DNA of 64,000 bases from Nodularia sp. (in: cyanobacteria) (GCA_007692755.1 REBL01000159.1:1-64000), one strand, 5' to 3'; counted from the stretch's first letter, positions 1 through 9,853 are shown. Translations and numbers: made by a program. The notes: a model not told the origin generated them from the sequence alone.

Positions 1-170
1 TGTGTCCTTTTCCCAAGCCCCTGTATTTAGGCATGGGGTTCTCCCCCCTGCACCCCGCCCCCTGCCCCTTGTCCTCTTGCCTGACTCAATTTGGGTTTTA
101 AATTGGCAGATTCAAGCCAAAATTTAAGAATCTCAAATTAAATCAGGGAAAGATTATGGTTACGGAGTCA

Positions 171-1367
171 TTACACAGAAGTCATTTCCGGTTTCTTATC
201 TAAACTGATGAGACTTTTTTTCTGCCTATTTTTCCGCAACTTGACAACACTAGCCCCAATACCGAATATTCCCAGACCTAATATCGAAGCAGGCTCAGGT
301 ACTTTAGCTGCCCGTTCTACTGATAAGACTTGAATCCGACCTTGGAAGAAATCGCCTACATAAACTTTGTCATCGTGATAGTGCAAGCCAGCAGTCCAGT
401 TAAATTTGCCAGGTTCCAGGTCTATGGGGTCGCCATAGGGAGTTGTGCCGCCTAAGGCTTGAGGTAGAGGTGGTGGTACAACTTCACCAGATGCATTCAG
501 AGTTGGTCCGCCAAAGCTAGTTAAGAAATTACCATCTTTATCGAATACTTGAACGCGGCTGTTTTGAGAATCTGCGACATAAATATTTTCGTATTCGTCT
601 ACATCAATGCCGATTGGTTCTATAAATTGACCGGGTTCAGAGCCAGTAGAGCCAAAAGCAAAGAGAAAATTATCATCCGAGTCAAGAACCTGAATGCGAC
701 CGTTGTACTGGTCGTTAATATAAATTCTGCCAGTTGTGTCGGAGATAATTAAACCTCCTGGCCCCAAAAATTGACCGGGTTCACTGCCAGAACTGCCAAT
801 ACTTCTAATGTGTTCACCTTCTGGATTATATACTTTGATAATATCGGCACTAAAATCACTTACATATAAGTTACCAGCTGCATCGAAATCCATTCCTCCA
901 GGGCCAAAGAAGAATCTATCTTCTACTGGGCCGCTAAAGGAAGCATAGGATGTTTTATAGTTACCTTCGGCATCGAATACATTAATCCGGCTGTTGAAAA
1001 CATCACCTACGTGCATATCCCCTGTAATGGGGTTGAATCGAAGGTCGGCTGGTTCGTCGAATTCTCCAGGCCCGGAGCCAGTGCTGCCGATGCCTTTAAT
1101 ATAGTTGCCTTCGCTATCGAAGACATCAACACGGTCAATACCCCGACCATTACTGACAAAAATGTTCTGAGTAGATTCTTGTACCCCTATACCTTGGGGA
1201 ACAGTGATTACTCCTGGAACACCTGGAAAATCGCCATCGCTAAAGGTGGCAGGTCTACCAATACTACTGTCGTAATTTAAAGTTAAGGCTGCGGCTGTAT
1301 TTATTGCTGCCAGTGTCATCAATCCAGCACCTGCAAGTGCAATTGACAATTTTTTTACTAATGCCAT
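171..1367 (-). CDS. scyF: NHL-repeat protein of the scytonemin cluster (ScyF-like), signal peptide and PEP-CTERM anchor
   Basis: Repeated NHL/six-bladed propeller motifs (GSTGSGPGEFDEPADL, GSSGSEPGQFLGPGG, GSTGSEPGQFIEPIGI); C-terminal VPEPASILGLGIFGIGASVVKLRKNRQKK; adjacent to scyE/D/C/B/A in the expected order. Confidence 0.85.
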   Translation of the reverse strand: MALVKKLSIALAGAGLMTLAAINTAAALTLNYDSSIGRPATFSDGDFPGVPGVITVPQGIGVQESTQNIFVSNGRGIDRVDVFDSEGNYIKGIGSTGSGPGEFDEPADLRFNPITGDMHVGDVFNSRINVFDAEGNYKTSYASFSGPVEDRFFFGPGGMDFDAAGNLYVSDFSADIIKVYNPEGEHIRSIGSSGSEPGQFLGPGGLIISDTTGRIYINDQYNGRIQVLDSDDNFLFAFGSTGSEPGQFIEPIGIDVDEYENIYVADSQNSRVQVFDKDGNFLTSFGGPTLNASGEVVPPPLPQALGGTTPYGDPIDLEPGKFNWTAGLHYHDDKVYVGDFFQGRIQVLSVERAAKVPEPASILGLGIFGIGASVVKLRKNRQKKSLISLDKKPEMTSV

Positions 1368-1473
1368 CTGAAATAAGCTCCTGGGGAATGGGAAATAGGG
1401 TTGAGGGAATGGGGAATGGGGAAATTTCTTTAAGTCTGCTATCCCTGCACCCCATTCCTTTTAAACAATTTGT

Positions 1474-2757
1474 TTAGGCGGTTTTTGTCAGGTTGGCTAA
1501 TTTGCGTTTGCGCTTCGCTAGAAAAGTTGTGCCAAATGCTGCTGCTATGAGAGCTAGGGCTGTTGTGGGTTCGGGAACTTTTTGAGGATCGTAGCTGGTA
1601 TCTTTGTGGGGATTGAAGCTGAGGACTTGTCCGACACCGGGGCGATCGCCTTTGTTGGTAATATAGATAGTGCCATCAGGGCCAACTTCTAAAGAGGTCG
1701 CAGATTCGAGTCCTTCACCAGCACTAATCAAAGTTGTGCGAGTTCCATCAGGAGCTACTTGGAATAATGAAGAGGCGAAATCATTTTCCCATGCTGGTCT
1801 ATCGGCATATTGTAAAACTAACAAGTTGCCATCTTGGTCAAATTCCAAGTCACCAATTTGTGTAAAACCATCAGCGAATACTGTTGGTACACCATCATCC
1901 CCGACTCGATAAACACGCGAGCCACCTTCTGGATAGGGAAAGCCAGAAAAGTCACTGACGTATCTCGCACCATCAGGCCCAATTGCTACACCTGTGGGTA
2001 CTGGTTGTAAGTCGATTTCGTTGGTGTTAAAGTCTATTCCTGGTGGTAGGGGTTGATCTGGGTCAAGTGGTGGGAATTCGGGATTTTCAAAGGGGGTGCT
2101 AAAAAATGGCACTACTCCTGTAATTCCGCTACCATCAAGGGCTACACTCAGTAAGGTGTTGGCTCCGGCATCAGCTATATAGGCGGTATCACCTTGAATG
2201 GCTAGAGCATAAGGGTTGCTCACAATATCTGTGCCATCAGGATTATAAAGGAGTTCATATTCTGCTAAATCGGCAAGACTGGTGAGCGCTCCTGTGTTTA
2301 AGTCGATGTTGTAAAGTTGTCCGAAGGTGGAATCATTGAAAACTGTATCCCGGTTGGCGGGGTTCCCAGCAAAGCCATAAACAAGGTAAGCGTTTCCTTG
2401 AGAATCAAACTTGATGTCTTGTGGTCCAGCACCCTCAATACCGGAAGGTTGGATAGCTAGAGATGGCAGTCCTGTGAATATTTGCTCTTGCTGACCATCT
2501 TGAATTCTAGTGATGGCAGCAGTATTACCAGAACATAAAGAAGCAAATTGTACACTGGGCGATTCTATACATCCGCCGTCTCCGCCTATACCTGTTTCTG
2601 TGACATAGATACTGCCGTCAGGGGCAACACTCACACCTCTAGCATTATCGAGTCCGTCAGCAATGACTGAGAATGAGGCAGCTTCGGCTGCTTTGGGGGC
2701 AGAAATCACAGTAATACAACAGCCGAGCAGTGTGATAGCAAATGACTTAAGTTTCAT
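1474..2757 (-). CDS. scyE: ScyD/ScyE family protein (ScyE position), signal peptide and PEP-CTERM
   Basis: Paralogous to the next gene (AAEAASFSVIADGLDNARGV vs AAEAASFTVIADNLNNPGGL); C-terminal KVPEPTTALALIAAAFGTTFLAKRKRK; ORF trimmed to MKLKSFAITLLG, where the signal peptide begins. Confidence 0.85.
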   Translation of the reverse strand: MKLKSFAITLLGCCITVISAPKAAEAASFSVIADGLDNARGVSVAPDGSIYVTETGIGGDGGCIESPSVQFASLCSGNTAAITRIQDGQQEQIFTGLPSLAIQPSGIEGAGPQDIKFDSQGNAYLVYGFAGNPANRDTVFNDSTFGQLYNIDLNTGALTSLADLAEYELLYNPDGTDIVSNPYALAIQGDTAYIADAGANTLLSVALDGSGITGVVPFFSTPFENPEFPPLDPDQPLPPGIDFNTNEIDLQPVPTGVAIGPDGARYVSDFSGFPYPEGGSRVYRVGDDGVPTVFADGFTQIGDLEFDQDGNLLVLQYADRPAWENDFASSLFQVAPDGTRTTLISAGEGLESATSLEVGPDGTIYITNKGDRPGVGQVLSFNPHKDTSYDPQKVPEPTTALALIAAAFGTTFLAKRKRKLANLTKTA

Positions 2758-2881
2758 ACTTTTGAAAACTATATAATTGGTAATTTGGGTAAATTTTGAC
2801 GATTTGCAGGATAAGGAATTCCCGCCCCAGGGATATGTGGGATAAACACTGGTATTAATTTGAAAGTTTTTATCTGAGCGC

Positions 2882-4144
2882 TCAGACTTTATGAAGGGGT
2901 TTGAGGCGGCTACTCTTTCGCAACCAAACAACGCCGAAAGCGCCGATAGTTAATACACCTAATGCAGAATTAGCTTCAGGAACAGACTGGATATTGTCAA
3001 TGCGGATAATTTGTCCTTCTCCTGGGCGATCGCCTCGGTTGGCGATGTATACAGTACCATCAAGATCAATGGTTAAGGCAGTAGGCGATTCCAATCCGTT
3101 GCCACTGATAAGAGTTGTGCGAGTGCCATCGGGAGCTATTTTGATCAAAGAACCATCGAGGTTATTTTTCCAGCCTGACTCATTGGCATACTGCAAAACA
3201 TACAAATTGCCTGCATAATCAAATTCCAAGTCCATCAGGTGGGTAAAACCTTCTGCATAGATTGTGGGTATACCGTCATCACCCACGCGATAGATGTTTG
3301 CTCCTCCTTCTGGAAAGGGAAAGCCTGTATATTCACTGATGTAATAGGCTCCGTCTAGTCCTTTAGCTACACCTGTGGGAACTGATTGAATAGTCGTTAC
3401 TAACGGTGGTGGTTCAGTTTGAGTTGGGACTTGTTCAGGTTCATTCGATGGGGTAAAGGAAGGTGGGAAGATGGGATCAACTAATGTTTGTGTGGGAAGT
3501 ACGGCCAAAGCTTGCAATTCTGAGCCATCTGTATTCACTCGTAATAAGCCGTTGCCAGCCGAATCAACTGTCAGAAGTTGATCACCATCGATTAAGATTT
3601 TTAAGGGATTGCTATTGAGATCATCGCCATCCGGATTATTAACGAGTTCATAGTTGGCTATATCTGCAATACTCGTCCAGGAATTGGTGGCAAAATCAGG
3701 AGAGATAATTGTTCCTAGTCCAGTTTCACCCAAACTCTCTCGATAAGTGGGATTAGTCCCATACCCCAGCAGCACATAAGCCTGACCTGTAGCATCAAAT
3801 TGAATATCACGGGGGCCAGCTGCTCTTTTGCCATCTGGTAATGCTAAGGAAGGTAACTCTGTGAGTACAGGCTTGATTTCACCGTTATCTATGACGCTGA
3901 CTACACCATTAGTTCCATAGCATAAGGAATCGCCCTCGCCGCTTGGTGGTGGAACGCAAGCACCATTTCCTCCTGTTCCACTTTCTGTTATATATAGTTT
4001 ACCGTCGTTGCTAAAACTAAGACCACCTGGATTATTCAGATTATCGGCAATTACTGTAAAGGATGCTGCTTCTGCTGCTTTTGTTCCCGATAAGGCAGTA
4101 ATACAAAGACTAACAAGGGTAATAGTAATCTGCTTGATTTTCAT
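2882..4144 (-). CDS. scyD: ScyD/ScyE family protein (ScyD position), signal peptide and degenerate PEP-CTERM
   Basis: Signal peptide MKIKQITITLVSLCITALSGTKAAEA; ScyD/E-type propeller repeats; C-terminal SVPEANSALGVLTIGAFGVVWLRKSSR. Confidence 0.85.
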   Translation of the reverse strand: MKIKQITITLVSLCITALSGTKAAEAASFTVIADNLNNPGGLSFSNDGKLYITESGTGGNGACVPPPSGEGDSLCYGTNGVVSVIDNGEIKPVLTELPSLALPDGKRAAGPRDIQFDATGQAYVLLGYGTNPTYRESLGETGLGTIISPDFATNSWTSIADIANYELVNNPDGDDLNSNPLKILIDGDQLLTVDSAGNGLLRVNTDGSELQALAVLPTQTLVDPIFPPSFTPSNEPEQVPTQTEPPPLVTTIQSVPTGVAKGLDGAYYISEYTGFPFPEGGANIYRVGDDGIPTIYAEGFTHLMDLEFDYAGNLYVLQYANESGWKNNLDGSLIKIAPDGTRTTLISGNGLESPTALTIDLDGTVYIANRGDRPGEGQIIRIDNIQSVPEANSALGVLTIGAFGVVWLRKSSRLKPLHKV

Positions 4145-4163
4145 CGGTTTTGTGATGTTTTTA

Positions 4164-4203
4164 AACGCAAAGGGGCGCTGAGGTAACGCAAAGGGGCGCT
4201 GAG
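4164..4203. repeat. Tandem intercistronic repeat (AACGCAAAGGGGCGCTGAG)2, period 21 bp
   Basis: Two exact 19-mers between scyD and scyC; related degenerate pair at 32997-33040. Confidence 0.75.
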
Positions 4204-4208
4204 TTTTT

Positions 4209-5192
4209 TTAGTGATTGGTTACTAGGGAGTTTTGTGTTTTTGGTACGTAACTCATTCCTAAGTCGAAGGATTTAAGATTTCCAGCTTGGGCTTCTAACA
4301 TCCGTTTGATGTTCATACTTTCAGCCCCGAAGTCTTCAATTTGCAGTTTTCCGTGGGCGAGGACTTGATCGGTTTTCCAAAATGTGATGCGATGCAATAT
4401 GAATCCAGAAGCTTCAGGATCAGCGAATGCGTAAGCTGTGGGAATAAGTAGGGCGACGGAACGCTGATAAAATCCGTAGTCTGGATAAAAGTTTTCTTGT
4501 TCAAGCAAGTGATATTTGCTTAAGTTATGTACTCTCAGAGAAATTTTAATCTTTTGGTCGTATTCATCTCTGAATTCACCTGATTGGGAACTAATTTCGC
4601 CAAATGGTCTGACTAAGTGCGCCCACTCATCCATATTTTTTAAGTCTGACAAATACTTGATTCCGATATCCATTGGCGCGTCAACATAAATGGTATCGGT
4701 ATCGATGAAGTGGCGACCTTTAGCTGCTGTACTCCGTCCCGCTTGGCGTTCTAAAATTGCTTTGAGAGAACGAGTTTCGGAAGTATGTACAGTGTGAATC
4801 CCCTGCATTATCATGGGAGTTTGTCGTTTGGGATCGACAAAGCTTAACCAATGGAAGTACACACCTTTTTCGTCTGTTTCTGGATCAATGTAGCTGGGAG
4901 GAAACAGTAAAACTGGATATACTTGGAAGTATTTATTATACTCAAATCCGCAGTGCCATTCTATTCCATAAAAAAGCGGATTTTCTAGCTTTTTAACATG
5001 ATAGTAGAGATTTTTATGATAACCTGATGCTGTTCCCAGCCAAGTATCTTCATCAATTTGCTCAATCATCCGGCTAAAAAGCGTCCAATCGTCTAAGTTT
5101 TTTAAACCGCAAAGATACTCAAAGGCAGTTTCGGGTGAGGTGGCGATATAAGTTGAGGTCGCAAATGAATTTTTTTCCATTTTACACTCCAA
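4209..5192 (-). CDS. scyC: Scytonemin biosynthesis cyclase/decarboxylase ScyC
   Basis: Two START/polyketide-cyclase-like halves (TSPETAFEYLCGLKNLDDWTLFSRM... and APMDIGIKYLSDLKNMDEWAHLVRP); position between scyB and scyD. Confidence 0.85.
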   Translation of the reverse strand: MECKMEKNSFATSTYIATSPETAFEYLCGLKNLDDWTLFSRMIEQIDEDTWLGTASGYHKNLYYHVKKLENPLFYGIEWHCGFEYNKYFQVYPVLLFPPSYIDPETDEKGVYFHWLSFVDPKRQTPMIMQGIHTVHTSETRSLKAILERQAGRSTAAKGRHFIDTDTIYVDAPMDIGIKYLSDLKNMDEWAHLVRPFGEISSQSGEFRDEYDQKIKISLRVHNLSKYHLLEQENFYPDYGFYQRSVALLIPTAYAFADPEASGFILHRITFWKTDQVLAHGKLQIEDFGAESMNIKRMLEAQAGNLKSFDLGMSYVPKTQNSLVTNH

Positions 5193-5210
5193 AAAATTAA
5201 TATTCAGTGA

Positions 5211-6272
5211 TTAAGCAGCAAGTTCTGTAATTTTGCTATTTTTGGCTTTTATAATCCGGTCTTCAGCTAACCGTTTAGAAGCATTATTTGTACTGATATT
5301 TTGCTGTTTAGCAATATCAAAAATTGCGAGAAGTGTGTCATAAATGTTATGCACTTGTTGAAAGGCTTTTTCTTCGTTATAGCCAATCATTTCGTTATAA
5401 ACATTAATCAGACCTCCGGCATTAATCACATAATCAGGACAATAAGTGATGCCTTTTTGGGTCAGCATTTGACTATGTATTTGCTCATCACCTAACTGAT
5501 TATTAGCCGCGCCAGCAATAATTCCCGCTTTGATCTGAGGAATTGTTTCACTATTGAGCATTCCCCCTAAAGCACAAGGTGAAAAAATGTCAACATCAAG
5601 AGAATAAATTTCTTCTGGGCTAACAACAGTCGCACCAAAAAGTTTTCTTACTTCCTCTGTTTTGGCTGGGTCTACATCGCTGACATAGAGTTTGATTCCA
5701 TGCTCATGTAAGTGACGACAGAGATTTTTGCCAACATTTCCCAAACCTTGGATTGCAACTTTCAATCCCTGAATTTCTTGGCTGTGTAAATGAGATTGTA
5801 CAGCAGCTTTGATGCCTAAAAATACTCCCAGGGCTGTGACAGGAGCCGGACCACCAGACTTTTCCGAGACTCCAACAACATATTTGGTTTCTTTACGAAT
5901 TGAACGGACATCTTCAGGGGTAAGATTCACATCTTGTCCTGTAATAAAACGTCCATTCAGACTTTCGATAAAACGTCCATAAGCTCTGAGGAGTTCTTCG
6001 GTTTTTTGCTCAGGATTAGCAATAATAACTGCTTTTCCGCCACCAGCAGGAATATTAGCACAAGCGGCTTTATAAGTCATACCACGACTGAGACGCAGCG
6101 CATCTTTTAAAGCAGCTTCTTCATTAACATAAGGGAAGAGTCTGGTCGCCCCCATTGCTGGTCCTAGAGTTCGGTCATGGATAGCAATAATCGCCTTGAT
6201 ATCGGGATTTCTGCCATGACAGAATAAAACCTGTTCATGACCCATTTCTCTCACAGTTTCAAATAGCAGCAT
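5211..6272 (-). CDS. scyB: Leu/Glu/Phe/Val dehydrogenase family protein ScyB
   Basis: MGATRLFPY, GGGKAVI and GLGNVGKNLCRHLHEHG dinucleotide-binding motifs of leucine dehydrogenases; next to scyA. Confidence 0.9.
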   Translation of the reverse strand: MLLFETVREMGHEQVLFCHGRNPDIKAIIAIHDRTLGPAMGATRLFPYVNEEAALKDALRLSRGMTYKAACANIPAGGGKAVIIANPEQKTEELLRAYGRFIESLNGRFITGQDVNLTPEDVRSIRKETKYVVGVSEKSGGPAPVTALGVFLGIKAAVQSHLHSQEIQGLKVAIQGLGNVGKNLCRHLHEHGIKLYVSDVDPAKTEEVRKLFGATVVSPEEIYSLDVDIFSPCALGGMLNSETIPQIKAGIIAGAANNQLGDEQIHSQMLTQKGITYCPDYVINAGGLINVYNEMIGYNEEKAFQQVHNIYDTLLAIFDIAKQQNISTNNASKRLAEDRIIKAKNSKITELAA

Positions 6273-6587
6273 TTGCTTTTTCCAAGATTGATTTGGGATA
6301 ATTTCCAGTAATTAAACACCACCTAAACTGCTACACAAAGTGATTATTCCTCACACCATTTCTTTGTAAGAAATTGCCCTGTGTAGCCATAGGTGCGCCG
6401 AATTCCTGCCTTTCCTCTCTTCTTCCTTCTCCCAAGGGGAGACGCTACGCGGTAAGCGAAGCTATGCCGAAGGCTTTACGTGTCCTTTGCGGTATGCGCT
6501 ACGCGCACGCTACGCGTTAGCGGAGCTTTCGCTTTAGCGATACGTTCCTCTTACATAGCAGACAGGATCAAAACGAAGAATTCACGA

Positions 6588-8474
6588 TCAAACTGATGGG
6601 AATGAAGCTGGTTTAGCGGAACCGTTCACCTGATTAGATTTAACTCCTTGTGCGGCTAAACTCTTATTCCGTCCACCAGAAGGCGCAGGTTGATCGGCAT
6701 CAATCACTACATCAACGAGAAAAGGAACATTTGAGGCGATCGCTTGCTCTAATGCAGCTTCTAGGTCTGACTCTCGCACAACTCCCACAGCTTCTGCACC
6801 CATACCGCGAGCAATCATGGCAAAGTTGGTCTCTGGCATATCTGCATCTGCACCTTTCAACCCCAACATTTTCATGCCTTGATGGCACATATTGTAACGG
6901 GCATCATTAAGCACAATCCAAACAGCAGGAATATTATATTTTACGGCTGTGCTGATTTCATTATTCATCAGCATCGCCCCATCCCCGACAATCGCCACAG
7001 CTTTACCATTTCGGGCTTGGGCTGCACCTAAAACTCCTGTAGCTGTGTGACCCATAGCCCCTACTCCGGTGCTGACTCGATAACGATTGGTGTGAGCAAA
7101 TCGCAAGAAATGAGTTGACCAAGTAAAGGAATTACCACACTCCGCCATAACTACCGCATCGCTACCCTCAACAATGATTTTTTGAATTGCAGCCATTAAT
7201 ACTTCTGGTCGCACTGGATAATCTACATCTGCAAGCGGTGCAATGGCTGTCTGTTCTGGATGAGGTAAGCAAATATCCCTAGAACAAGGGGGAATATCTG
7301 GCCATTGCTGCAAGAGTTCCTGCATATAAGCCTTGATATCAGACTGAATCGGGAATGTTTCCGCGTCTGAATAAGCTACCCCTGGAACTTCTGGGTCAAT
7401 ATCTACATGGACAAAGCCGAATGAGGGAACCATTGCTTTACTCCAAAAGGAAGTGGGTTCGCCTAAGCGGGTTCCTAATACAAGTGTGCGTAAAGGCGGT
7501 TGCTCTTCCATATAAGTCAAAACTGAAGCATGACCGCCCAAACCTGTGACACCGACAAACTGGGGATGATCTTCGGGAAAGATACCTTTACCACGGGGAG
7601 AACACATGACTGCGGCTCCAGTTTTTTCGGCGAATTGCCGAATCTCCTCGGCGGCGTGACGAGCGCCAAAACCTACCCAGATGGCAAAGTTTCCCGCAGA
7701 TAGTAACTCTACAGATTTCGCGATCGCTTCCCCTTGAGAGGTCATAGGAAAACTCGGTATATCTAATTGTGGCAGACAAACACCATCAACTAAGCTGGTC
7801 TGGATCGCAGTGGGAATACTTAAATGGACGACAAATCCTCCTGGTTGCGCTAAACCCAAAGCAATTTTGCGAAAAACCTGGGGAAGTTGCGCCGCCGATT
7901 CAATGGTGATCGCATAGTTAAACAGCGCCCCTGGGGTGAAAATTCCGCCACTGGGTAGGGTATAGGTGCTGGTTTCCTGAATTGCCCAGCGTCCCCTTTG
8001 CGGCGCAGAAGTGCAAGCAGAGAGCAAAATTACCTTTGCACCTTCACCACGGGCGGCAAACAACCCGGTGAGCGCGTTAGTAATCCCTGGCCCGGCTGTG
8101 GTAAAAACTACCGTAGGGCGATCGCTGGCAAAATACGCCTCGGAAGCAGCAAAAGCAGCCCCAGCTTCATGGCGGAAATTCAACACCTCTATATTGCTAT
8201 TGGATAACGCATTCCACAGGCTAGCCATTGCACCACCAGCTACCCCAAAAGCATAGCCTATGCCCAAATTTTCCAACATCTGCGCGATCGCATCAGCAAC
8301 CGAAAGCTTAGGGGTTTCATTCAGTAAAAAAGGTTCAATTTCCGTTTTTTGCTCTAATTTGTCCAACTGGTGAGAACCGTTAGACGAAGATTCTACATAG
8401 TTCTTTGGTGGCAATTCCTTGTATAGCTCAGTGGTGATTTGAGGGGAGTTTGAATCAGTATAGTTTTGACTCAT
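6588..8474 (-). CDS. scyA: ThDP-dependent acetolactate-synthase-like enzyme ScyA
   Basis: ThDP enzyme motifs (FRHEAGAAFAASEAYFAS, GDGAMLMNNEISTAVKYNIPAVWIVLNDARYNM); first gene of the scy cluster. Confidence 0.9.
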   Translation of the reverse strand: MSQNYTDSNSPQITTELYKELPPKNYVESSSNGSHQLDKLEQKTEIEPFLLNETPKLSVADAIAQMLENLGIGYAFGVAGGAMASLWNALSNSNIEVLNFRHEAGAAFAASEAYFASDRPTVVFTTAGPGITNALTGLFAARGEGAKVILLSACTSAPQRGRWAIQETSTYTLPSGGIFTPGALFNYAITIESAAQLPQVFRKIALGLAQPGGFVVHLSIPTAIQTSLVDGVCLPQLDIPSFPMTSQGEAIAKSVELLSAGNFAIWVGFGARHAAEEIRQFAEKTGAAVMCSPRGKGIFPEDHPQFVGVTGLGGHASVLTYMEEQPPLRTLVLGTRLGEPTSFWSKAMVPSFGFVHVDIDPEVPGVAYSDAETFPIQSDIKAYMQELLQQWPDIPPCSRDICLPHPEQTAIAPLADVDYPVRPEVLMAAIQKIIVEGSDAVVMAECGNSFTWSTHFLRFAHTNRYRVSTGVGAMGHTATGVLGAAQARNGKAVAIVGDGAMLMNNEISTAVKYNIPAVWIVLNDARYNMCHQGMKMLGLKGADADMPETNFAMIARGMGAEAVGVVRESDLEAALEQAIASNVPFLVDVVIDADQPAPSGGRNKSLAAQGVKSNQVNGSAKPASFPSV

Positions 8475-8715
8475 AATTTAACGTAATTTCAGAAACTTGT
8501 ATAAAGGTTGCCTTTTCTGCACATTCACATTGCTGGGAATATCTAATACAAACGTCTCTGTTTTTTACAGTTATGACCGGATTTGATCAATAGTAAAGAC
8601 GGTTGAATACTGCTGACTGATGCTTCTGAACGCAGACGCATTTTTTTTCTAAAGCGTACACAGTCAAGGAGGTGCTTATGGAAATCATAATAGAGTCCAT
8701 GAAAACATATTTACA

Positions 8716-8732
8716 ATCAATATTCTTTTGAT
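8716..8732. promoter_or_regulatory. Putative regulatory dyad ATCAA-N7-TTGAT (copy 1) upstream of scyA
   Basis: CAATCAATATTCTTTTGAT; same dyad and spacing as copy 2 at 8839-8855. Confidence 0.45.
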
Positions 8733-8838
8733 AGGATTGTCATTTTTTTCGCTTTAATACTTATGCTTAGGTTATATTATCTGTTCCACCAGGAGATTCA
8801 TGCTTTGTGATTTTTAAGATAGTTCCGTCATATTTGCA

Positions 8839-8855
8839 ATCAAAAATATTTTGAT
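8839..8855. promoter_or_regulatory. Putative regulatory dyad ATCAA-N7-TTGAT (copy 2) upstream of scyA
   Basis: CAATCAAAA-ATA-TTTTGATTG perfect 9-bp inverted repeat, embedded in a ~40-bp direct repeat of the copy-1 region. Confidence 0.5.
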
Positions 8856-9853
8856 TGTTTGTCTTTTTTTTGTTATTCTATTAGTAACCCAGAAAAAATA
8901 CTTTTTATGAGACTTAATTCAAGCCAATAAAATTCATCAATTTAAATTGCTAATACAAGCATCTAAATACAAAAGAATTTTCTATTCAACAAAAATATTT
9001 TTGCAAGTCAATTTGGTGACGCTGCTTAAAACATAAAGTTTGATATTGTTCTGTTTCCTTAGATAGATGAATAAGTAAAAATTAAGTATTTTTTACTAAA
9101 AACTGTCTTGATGACAACAAAAAATCAAGTGTTAAAATATTTTACTTTGACGAGAAATATTTCTTGAGACAGATGACTAAGCAACCTACAATATAGTTAA
9201 ATCTTTAACAATCGATAAAAAATTAATAAAATTTATAATTTCTATTTTGTGAGAGAAGACTTATTAATGATTTCAGCGAAATTAAGCCTTTATGTACTGT
9301 ACAAATCAGATATTTTATGAATTAATATAGTTGTGTCGTTTCAGATTTATTGTGACATTCTTCAATGGAGGTTATAAAAGCTGTATGGCTAATTTTACGT
9401 ATCACTCCTCCTGGAAAAATTAAACCTTAATGTTTAAGAATTTACCAAAAAAAGAAATCGCCTATTTTATTTGGGGAGGTAGGCGCTCTCGCATAATTCT
9501 TAAAATCAGGTAAAATTGCAATTTTATGTTAGATGGTTTTACGTAAAAATGAGATTTACTTTTATTAATGCGTCAGGATATATTAATAGTAAAAATGCAT
9601 CACTATCATTGAAATTGCTTTTTTAAAAATTTAAATTGTGTATACTAAACCAGTACAAATTTCTGAGTTTACCAAAAAATCTAAATGTTCATTTAAATTT
9701 TGTTGGTAATAATTTAAAAATAAAAACTATATGCCTTTTTAATTAATTTATGTTAATTTGTTAGCAGGGAATTCACAAATAATTGTAGGTATTTCTGATG
9801 TTTAGTTTATTTATGGCTCTAGTGCTGACTTATGATAAGGAGAAAGTAAAGTC

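Noticed and set aside
549-1280. Plus-strand ORFs antisense to scyF
   Set aside because: Overlap a well-supported gene, no recognisable protein features; same reasoning applied to other antisense track ORFs (e.g. 1670-1912, 6650-6910, 14825-15367, 21584-21934, 27220-27530, 36959-37354).
6345-6372. TTCCTCACACC resembling the Yfr1 unpaired core motif
   Set aside because: Only a partial match with no flanking stem-loops characteristic of Yfr1.
8578-8592. TTGATCAA palindrome near scyA
   Set aside because: Single 8-bp palindrome in AT-rich DNA; expected by chance and spacing differs from the N7 dyads.
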